Below are positions 57,332-64,000 of a DNA stretch of 64,000 nucleotides, one piece after another. The DNA comes from Beta vulgaris subsp. vulgaris. Taxonomy: Eukaryota > Streptophyta > Magnoliopsida > Caryophyllales > Amaranthaceae. The translations under genes and the position numbers were made by a program. The notes below the pieces were generated by a model. It had not been told where the DNA came from. It did not search any database and was given only the letters and a program-made list of their open reading frames with translations. Location of the stretch: NCBI RefSeq assembly GCF_026745355.1, contig NC_079209.1, positions 2,103,001 through 2,167,000 of the forward strand. Direction: 5' to 3'. Position 1 is the first letter of the stretch, and the number at the start of each line of letters is the position of its first letter.

Positions 57332-59557
57332 CTACCACATTGATGGAACATAAACTTGCTCTTTAAGATTTTGAGTGGCGCTTTCAGTTGGAAAGCCCCT
57401 TACTGCGCCAATTGTCCACTGTGATATAATTCCCGCAGCAATAGCAAACCGAAGCTGCCTCTCCAAAACATCCTGATCTTCATACATCTCAGGGTGGCTA
57501 GTCAGTTTTCTCATAATACCAGCCACAATTGCATCACCGGATCCAGTTCTATCGCATGTGAACGGGGTTATTAACACATCTTCAGTCCCAACCACAACAC
57601 CGTCAAAAGAAGGGGTATAGTAATGAATCCTAAAGGTTCCATCTGTGACAAAAAGAAACTTCAGCCCATCATGCCACAATGGAGTTATCTCTTCACGTGT
57701 GTAGTGGTAGTAATCCCTCCTATTTTTACTCTGTTCATAATCTTCAGCATAGTATTGAGGCCGGTAATTTCTCCTCTTCTCGTAATGGTCTTCGTCTAAA
57801 AGAAACTCCAGCTCTTGCCTGCTTACCTCAATGATATTGGCTTCCTCCCAAGCTTCCTTGATAACTTCTCTTGTCTCGTCACGTGATTTCCACAAGGGTA
57901 ATGGAAGATTCGGATCAAAAAACACAAGACCTCCAAAAAATTTGGATATTTTAATAGCTTTGAATAGGGATAAGTGCATACAAGGCGATGTCAAGACTTC
58001 TGAATTGAAGTGGAAGATCCTAGCCTGTTGATACATCAAATAACCAAAAATTAATCAGCAAAATTATATAACTGAGAAGATTTAACAACAAAGAAGAAAA
58101 GTAATTCTGCCATATCTTTCCTTGGAACAATTGACTTTTACACAGGCAACTAATTTTTCTAAATCATGTGTCATACTTCATCCAGTGTAGCTATCTGAAT
58201 TTCATTCTAAATATAAACTGTATCACTTTGCACATGGCAAAATACGAAATATATCTTGCTATAGTTGTATGATAAAATTATTTCCTGATTCTGTATTCAT
58301 TTATGTTCCATAACATTATAAGAGTAAAATTGATAAGTCCAGCCTTACAAAGTGAAAGCAATCAATAATTCTCCACGATTCAAACATAAAAAGAGTTCCT
58401 TTTTTTAGTTGTTACACTTCTTGTTTTCACGCCATCCAATGCATAACATTAAGAAGTCGATATTATGAAAATATGCATTAAAATGAATCAAACAAGATCC
58501 CACCTTACTATGTTATTTCTTACAAGGAATAACAAATCGAACAAGGTTAGTTGGTGAAAACTTATGCGCATCTAAAAAAACAGAGGAAGTATATTCATAT
58601 GAACAAGGTCAAATGTTCAGGAACTGGAACTAAACCACATGATGCACATTTCTCACAAAAAACTTCAATTTGTATAATAAATTGCTTAAAAAGTTCAACA
58701 AACTTCAACATACATCAATGCCAAGTCCTCGCATAATCAGTACATTGAATTACCAACACATGAAAGTATGAAACAACTTTTTCAAAAAAACAAGCAAAAT
58801 TTACCTCTTTAAGCACAGCTAAATCCAATTCAGTTGAAACCAAAGAATCTTCAGCAGCTTCTTTAACTAACTCCATTTTAATCTTACCATTATCACTAAA
58901 CTTAATCTTCATAAAAGTACAACCAGTTTTCACATTAGAATCAAACTTCACACTCCTTGTTTGCACTTTCTCTTTATTCATCATATAAACCAAATCCTCC
59001 CCAAAATCATCATCTCCAACTTTTCCCATAAATGCTGCTCTCCCGCCCAATCGAACGTGCGCAATCGCCACATTTGATGCCGGGCCACCGGGTGCCCGCC
59101 CAAATTCAGGTGGATTCCACTGCATCATTTTCCACCCGGAGTAAATATCAGGGTGCATTTGCTGTTCTGAAACTCTCACTGTTGGCAAAAATTCCTTTTG
59201 AACTGCACCAAAACAGCATATTAGCGGCGGTTCTAAGTAAGGAAAATCCATCCCATCATCGAAATTGTTAAGTTCATCTAAATTTAAGGTCGACCCATTT
59301 GTAGATTGGGTATTTTGGGATGACCCATCTGAAATTTTAGCTGTTTTTTGAGGAGAGAGAGTGGTAGATTTTTTGCTTCCCTTTGGTCTACCACGTCGTT
59401 TTGAAGGTTCTTGGATGTCGTTTTGTGGGTTGTTGAGAGTTGTTGCTTTGATTTTGGAAGAGGTTGAAAGTTTTGAGGAAATGGGAGGGAAAAGTGAGGA
59501 GGGTTTATAGGAGAGAGAGAAAGAAGAAGGAATTGGTGAAAGGAGATGAATTGCCAT
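57332..59557 (-). CDS. FLN1: Fructokinase-like protein 1, plastid pfkB family
   Basis: Two exons on the minus strand (59557-58805, 58024-57332) give 481 residues, close to Arabidopsis FLN1 (about 471) and much shorter than FLN2 (about 614). The N terminus is a Ser-rich transit peptide (MAIHLLSPIPSSFSLSYKPS). A basic stretch KRRGRPKGSKK at residues 53-63 contains an AT-hook core. The pfkB fold follows: a Cys114-Cys115 pair in PPLICCFGAV, then PGGPASNVAIAHVRLGGRA and the C-terminal signature DRTGSGDA, where the usual GAGD is GSGD at 412-415. FLN proteins associate with the plastid-encoded RNA polymerase, interact with thioredoxin z, and are needed for plastid transcription; sugar-kinase activity has not been convincing in the family. 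The C terminus PTESATQNLKEQVYVPSMW is highly conserved. A LINE is inserted just upstream of the start. Confidence 0.9.
58395..58591. mobile_element. Degenerate Stowaway-like MITE in FLN1 intron
   Basis: The left part GTTCCTTTTTTTAGTTG and right part AAAAAACAGAGGAAG are weak inverted repeats with a TA on the right. TTACACTTCTTG is typical of the family near its ends. It is decayed and the borders are approximate. Confidence 0.4.
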
Positions 59558-59714
59558 GGATGGTTTAGGGTTTATGCCATTGTTGGAAGTGTTTTAGCTT
59601 GGGGATTAGACACTAGCTACTGAGCTACTGAGGAGAGGAAAAGATTGTGTTTGGCAATACTAGCTGAAGATGCATTTGTGAACTATGAGAAGGTTTTACG
59701 AAAAAGGTTCCAAC

Positions 59715-59728
59715 AGATAATTTTATCT
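59715..59728. repeat. LINE target-site duplication, left copy
   Basis: AGATAATTTTATCT at 59715-59728 is repeated exactly at 63566-63579 after the poly-A tail, marking the insertion of the LINE between them. Confidence 0.9.
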
Positions 59729-62700
59729 TTTTTTTTTTTTACGGGTCGCCTGTCTTGGATAATAGGCCGGAAACATGGTCCAATCTTACTACTCTAATGG
59801 ACAATAACAAAGGCAATTGGATGTTGATTGGAGATTTCAATCAGGTAGAAAACAACAGACAGAAACTTGGAGGTTCCTTGATTTTAAGAGGAGCAACGCA
59901 GTTTCTAGATTGGAAATTCTCGAACCACCTATTGGACATTCCTTATCATGGGGTGAACTATACTTGGACAAATAATAGGTCTGTTTCAGAGGCAATCTAT
60001 GAAAGAATAGACAAAGCATTTTGTAATTCAGAATGGATGGATAAATTTCCGGACGCCGAGGTTTGGAACCTCCCTATATTACTATCCGATCATAGCCCAC
60101 TTATTCTTCATCTGTACAAACAAAGCACAGGGAAAAGGAAGAGACCTTACAGGCTGGATGCATGGAGCTTGCATCATCCAGAAGTTGGTGAGTTAATTAA
60201 AAAAGATTGGGGGGAAACTCATGAAGGATCTCCTGCTTTTGTTCTCCAGAGGAAGATCCAGTGTTCTCTTAGGAGTATTAGAGGTTGGTGCCTCAGGTTT
60301 AAGAAGGCAAACAACATCAATTGGGTTGACATCAATGATAACCTAACAAAACAACAAAAGGGCATCACCTCGATTGATCAAGCTCAGAAGGACTACGAAA
60401 ATAAGTCTAATATGTTGAACGATATAGAGATAAAGTCGGATTATTGGAGGCAAAGAGCAAAATCTAGGTGGGACGAGTTCGGGGATAAAACTTCAACTTT
60501 CTTTTACAAGAGTGTAAAAGGAAGATCCGCGAGAAATGAAATTAAGGCGATAAAAGATGGGTTGGGAAACTGGGTAACGAACCATGCACAAATCAAAGAG
60601 CTCTTCTTGGAGTCGTTTAAGGAAATTTATCAATGTGACAAGAGCAGTGAAGAGGTTCTTCTTATAGATGACCCTTTTTTTTCGCCGGTAGCTGCTTTGT
60701 CCCAGACCCATATTGATCTCCTTAGCCAACCTTTCTCAAACGAGGAAATTAAAGCTGCTTGCTTCAGCCCGAAACCACTCAAATCTCCTGGACCTGATGG
60801 CACTCCCCCAATTTTTTTCCAGCATAACTGGGATATTGTGGGAAAGGATGTCGTTAATAGCGTGAATTCTTTCCTTTCATCAGGTTTCTTGCTAAAGGAG
60901 CAGAATCGAACTTTCATCACTCTCATCCCTAAAAAGGATAGACCACAGGAAACAAAAGACTTTAGACCTATAAGTCTGTGCAATTCGTCCTACAAAATCA
61001 TAGCCAAAACTCTTTCAAACAGACTTAAATTGATTATGGGAAGCATAGTTGATGAGTTCCAGAATGCGTTTGTCCCGGGAAGGCAAATGGCGGACAACTG
61101 TTTCATCTCACATGAAATTATTAACTGGGTTAGGAAGAAAAGGAAGGGAAATTGTTTTGCGGGAATTCTGAAGGTCGATCTGAGCAAAGCTTATGATAGA
61201 ATCAAATGGGATTTCGTGGAGATAATGCTGAGAAGGATGAAATTCCCAGAGGTTTGGGTACATTGGATCATGCAATGTATCACTACAGTGTCTTACTCAG
61301 TATTGGTGAACGGAGAACCTACCAAGGTCTTTCGCCCCTCAGCTGGTCTCAGGCAAGGGGATCCACTTTCCTCCTACATCTTTATCCTTTGTATGGAGGT
61401 ACTCTCGAGAAACTTATCTATGATGCAAAACAACAAGGAGCTTATCGGTCTTAAAATAGCCAGAAATGCGCCAACAATTTCCCATTTGTTCTTCGCGGAT
61501 GATGCTTTGTTCTTTTTCAAAGCTAACCCAAAAAATTGTTGGGCCATAAAACAAGTTCTCGCTATATTCTGTGAAAAATCTGGAGAAAAGATCAACTTTG
61601 AAAAATCTCATGTCATCTTTAGCCCTAATACTCCGCCAAAGTTCAGGAAGATTCTCAGGAAGCCCCTAGGGGTAAGGGATAAAGAGAAAATAGGATCCTA
61701 CTTAGGCTGTCCGATGGAAGTTGACGGTAGAACCACCTCAGTGTTCAATGACATCACTACTAAAACGGCCAACAAAATCCTCTCTTGGAAATTCAGCAAC
61801 CTCTCCCAGGCTGGTAAACTTATCCTCATTAATACAATTCTGACTGCGCTAGCCTCCAACATTATATCGATTTACCTGCTCCCAGCAAAAACTACTAGGA
61901 ACATCACCTCCTTACTCCTGAAGTTCTGGTGGTCATCTTCTATGGACAAGAAACCAATATATTGGAGGAAGCGTGATCTCCTTGAAAAACATAAATTCCA
62001 AGGAGGTTTGAGCTTGAGAAATGTAGCGCATGTGAATAAATCTATGCTGTTTGACCAAGCGTGGCGAATTCACAAAAATAAGGACTCTCTCATTCATAAG
62101 CTTTACACGGCCAAGTATAAAAAAGATCTGATACAGATGGTCATGGAAAATGAAGTGCCAAAGAATGGGTCTTATGCCTTCCGCAGTCTTTTTCAAGCAA
62201 CCAAAGCGTTCAAGGAGGGCCTTTATAAGAAGCTAGGAAATGGAAGGTCAATAAGAATCGACACTGACAAATGGCACGCAAACATCTCCCCAAAACCCAA
62301 AATTTCGGAAAATCATGAGTCGAGAGAGCAATGCATTTGGGTCTCTGATCTGATTGACCAAAACAAAAGATGGAAGCCATCTATCATCTGGGATTTATTC
62401 AATGCCGGGGATGCACGAGAAATTTTAGCCACTCACATCCCTTATCAGGAGATAGAGGATGAGATTGGGTGGACGAACTCGAAATCTGGGAACTTTACAG
62501 CAAAATCTGGGTACTGGTTCCTGAATGAAGGTCAAAGAGATCATACATTGCTTTCCAACCCTTGGACCAGATTATGGAAGTCGGATATCTTTCCTAAATG
62601 GAAGTTCTTCCTCTGGAAAATTTTTAATAAGGCTCTTCCTACTGCTGATAACCTCGAGAAGAGGCAAATCAATGGCATCAACAAAACCTGTTGTCTCTGC

Positions 62701-63565
62701 CAGCAGCAAACTGAGTCCATTGAACACCTATTTAGGGATTGCGTAGTTTCGCAAAGGATTTGGTGGTGTTCTTTGGGGATTGTGGCATCAAACGGAAATC
62801 ATCTTACACTACAAGAATGGATAAAAAACTTTTTGAATTTATTCAAAAAGAGGAAATTGGAGGATTGTCGAGGAGAAGAAATTGATTTTATTGCAACTTT
62901 GTGGGGAATTTGGATCCATCGGAATGAAATCATATTTAAGGGCGAAAAAACAAACCCGATGAGAATAATGCATATCATCAGTGAACAGTCTACGAGAGCA
63001 AAGAGAGCAAGCAAAGAGGAAATTTCAAAGCACAGCAAAGAGCCGAAGAGATCAAGAAAATGGGAGGAGGACCCAAGCATTCTAGAGTGGACGATAGGGG
63101 ATAAAATCACAAGTAATGTTCAAGCTTTAGTAGTGGATGGAGCTTGGAAGAAAAAAGCGGGTTCAAATGAATGGCAAGCAGCGGTCGCCTGGAAGAATAT
63201 TAGTAAGGACTCTACAGAAGAATCGGCTCATAAAATCTTCGCGAAATCTCCAGCGCAAGCAGAAGCATTTGCAATACTAAAGGCAATTTCGGACATGGCT
63301 TGGAGAACAGCAGGGATTATTATATATTCGGATAGCAGAGAAGTTATTATGGCTTTGAGAAATGAGGAACGTTCAGATAAGAACATCAGTAGCATTGTTA
63401 GGGATATCAAGAGAATAGCGAAAAGCTTCATGTTTGTCTCTTGTATCAAAACTGATAGGTCACAAGTAAAATTAGCTCATAACCTGGCTACACAAGCAAG
63501 GAGGAGCTAATTCTATATTTCTTTCTTTACCCTTTGTCAAAAAAAAAAAAAAAAAAAAAAAAAAA
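59729..63565 (+). mobile_element. 5'-truncated LINE (non-LTR retrotransposon), 3.8 kb
   Basis: The insertion is bounded by a 14-bp target duplication and ends in a poly-A tail of about 27 A. It lacks ORF1 and the N-terminal half of the endonuclease, as expected of incomplete target-primed reverse transcription. The 5' junction carries 12 T residues before the element sequence. The remaining ORF2 is open to its natural stop, so the insertion is young. It lies head-to-head with FLN1, with its 5' end about 158 bp upstream of the FLN1 start codon. Confidence 0.93.
59740..63510 (+). CDS. LINE ORF2 polyprotein, N-terminally truncated
   Basis: The reading frame is open from the 5' junction (YGSPVLDNRPETW) to 63510, about 1256 codons. 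There is no natural start because the beginning is lost; a non-ATG or host-provided start would be needed. Domains in order: the C-terminal half of the apurinic-type endonuclease (WMLIGDFNQVEN, later ILLSDHSPL); reverse transcriptase (TFITLIPKKDRPQETKDFRP, LRQGDPLSSYIFILC, catalytic box FFADDALFF); the zinc-binding RT-associated domain (WKFFLWKIFNKALPTADNL and CCLCQQQTESIEHLFRDC); and a C-terminal RNase H (VDGAWKKKAG, AQAEAFAILKAI, IIYSDSREVI). The order and the plant-type RNase H place it in the L1-like lineage common in angiosperms. There are no internal stops. Confidence 0.9.
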   Translation, partial: YGSPVLDNRPETWSNLTTLMDNNKGNWMLIGDFNQVENNRQKLGGSLILRGATQFLDWKFSNHLLDIPYHGVNYTWTNNRSVSEAIYERIDKAFCNSEWMDKFPDAEVWNLPILLSDHSPLILHLYKQSTGKRKRPYRLDAWSLHHPEVGELIKKDWGETHEGSPAFVLQRKIQCSLRSIRGWCLRFKKANNINWVDINDNLTKQQKGITSIDQAQKDYENKSNMLNDIEIKSDYWRQRAKSRWDEFGDKTSTFFYKSVKGRSARNEIKAIKDGLGNWVTNHAQIKELFLESFKEIYQCDKSSEEVLLIDDPFFSPVAALSQTHIDLLSQPFSNEEIKAACFSPKPLKSPGPDGTPPIFFQHNWDIVGKDVVNSVNSFLSSGFLLKEQNRTFITLIPKKDRPQETKDFRPISLCNSSYKIIAKTLSNRLKLIMGSIVDEFQNAFVPGRQMADNCFISHEIINWVRKKRKGNCFAGILKVDLSKAYDRIKWDFVEIMLRRMKFPEVWVHWIMQCITTVSYSVLVNGEPTKVFRPSAGLRQGDPLSSYIFILCMEVLSRNLSMMQNNKELIGLKIARNAPTISHLFFADDALFFFKANPKNCWAIKQVLAIFCEKSGEKINFEKSHVIFSPNTPPKFRKILRKPLGVRDKEKIGSYLGCPMEVDGRTTSVFNDITTKTANKILSWKFSNLSQAGKLILINTILTALASNIISIYLLPAKTTRNITSLLLKFWWSSSMDKKPIYWRKRDLLEKHKFQGGLSLRNVAHVNKSMLFDQAWRIHKNKDSLIHKLYTAKYKKDLIQMVMENEVPKNGSYAFRSLFQATKAFKEGLYKKLGNGRSIRIDTDKWHANISPKPKISENHESREQCIWVSDLIDQNKRWKPSIIWDLFNAGDAREILATHIPYQEIEDEIGWTNSKSGNFTAKSGYWFLNEGQRDHTLLSNPWTRLWKSDIFPKWKFFLWKIFNKALPTADNLEKRQINGINKTCCLCQQQTESIEHLFRDCVVSQRIWWCSLGIVASNGNHLTLQEWIKNFLNLFKKRKLEDCRGEEIDFIATLWGIWIHRNEIIFKGEKTNPMRIMHIISEQSTRAKRASKEEISKHSKEPKRSRKWEEDPSILEWTIGDKITSNVQALVVDGAWKKKAGSNEWQAAVAWKNISKDSTEESAHKIFAKSPAQAEAFAILKAISDMAWRTAGIIIYSDSREVIMALRNEERSDKNISSIVRDIKRIAKSFMFVSCIKTDRSQVKLAHNLATQARRS

Positions 63566-63579
63566 AGATAATTTTATCT

Positions 63580-64000
63580 AAAATGGTATAGTTTCACAAA
63601 CTTTTTACAAATAATATTAGAATAGACAATTTAATTTTACCATATAGTTAGACAAATTTAAGTCTATCTCTATCTAATAAGTTTTATTTATCTAAATAGT
63701 TTATCATTTCACTCTAACTTAATATTATCCTGAGGGCTGAGACATCTCCCACCAAGTTAGTTCTAAAGAAGTGTGAGTACTTAATGGATTAAATAGATCA
63801 TTAAATAGATTAGACAGATTCGTTCTGTTCTTAATGTTGGGCTTGGATCATTGCCTAATTTTAAATTAAAAGTAGGTGGTCTCTTATAAGACATACTAAA
63901 AATATTATTATTTCTCTCTTTTGATAACCTCAATAATAATAAAGATTCATCACTTCCACATACTACAATATTAGTTTAAATGTTGAGACACCATATTGCA
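63580..64000. other. AT-rich flank beyond the LINE
   Basis: This sequence was joined to 59714 before the LINE landed, so its left part belongs to the original FLN1 upstream region. No gene, RNA or transposon end was recognised up to the window edge. Confidence 0.5.

Overview
This is a nuclear plant window. The genes carry introns with GT..AG borders, and the products include a plastid magnesium-chelatase subunit, a plastid pfkB-like protein, a TCP factor and an IQD protein. The spaces between them are AT-rich and full of MITEs, Helitrons, a tRNA-derived SINE and LINEs. The organism is most likely a eudicot. A Caryophyllales/Amaranthaceae source would fit but is only a guess.

Layout. 0-1.2 kb: remains of a minus-strand F-box/FBD gene broken by a hAT-like MITE. 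1.3-5.9 kb: a decayed partial duplicate of the 3' half of the minus-strand gene at 20.1-27.5 kb, interrupted by several MITEs whose empty sites survive in the other copy. 6-11 kb: transposon-rich (a second 1.2-kb PIF/Harbinger-like element, a CACTA end, Helitron pieces, tandem repeats) with one possible small two-exon gene. 11.4-17.6 kb: five-exon GDSL/SGNH esterase (+) with a 4.4-kb second intron full of MITEs. 20.2-27.5 kb: thirteen-coding-exon minus-strand gene resembling Arabidopsis At4g18490. 30.5-32.2 kb: CHLI (+). 34.0-35.0 kb: class II TCP factor (-). 38.1-42.0 and 44.0-45.5 kb: two tandem CoA-type Nudix hydrolases (+) with the same exon structure. 46.5-50.8 kb: IQD calmodulin-binding protein (-). 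51-52.8 kb: Helitron, SINE and LINE fragment packed into and beside a repeated MITE. 54.1 kb: tRNA-Ile(UAU). 57.3-59.6 kb: fructokinase-like FLN1 (-). 59.7-63.6 kb: 5'-truncated LINE with a long intact ORF, inserted about 160 bp upstream of the FLN1 start codon.

How the genes relate. There is no operon or dedicated pathway cluster. Two plastid genes (CHLI and FLN1) belong to processes reported as thioredoxin-linked. The most striking large-scale feature is gene order: a GDSL esterase, an At4g18490-like gene, CHLI and a Nudix hydrolase lie together here. In Arabidopsis the same families are split over the two CHLI loci (At5g45920-At5g45940 and At4g18480-At4g18490, recalled from memory), so the window looks like an unsplit ancestral block. 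Exon joins given below were derived by hand and keep reading frame throughout; transcripts were not available.
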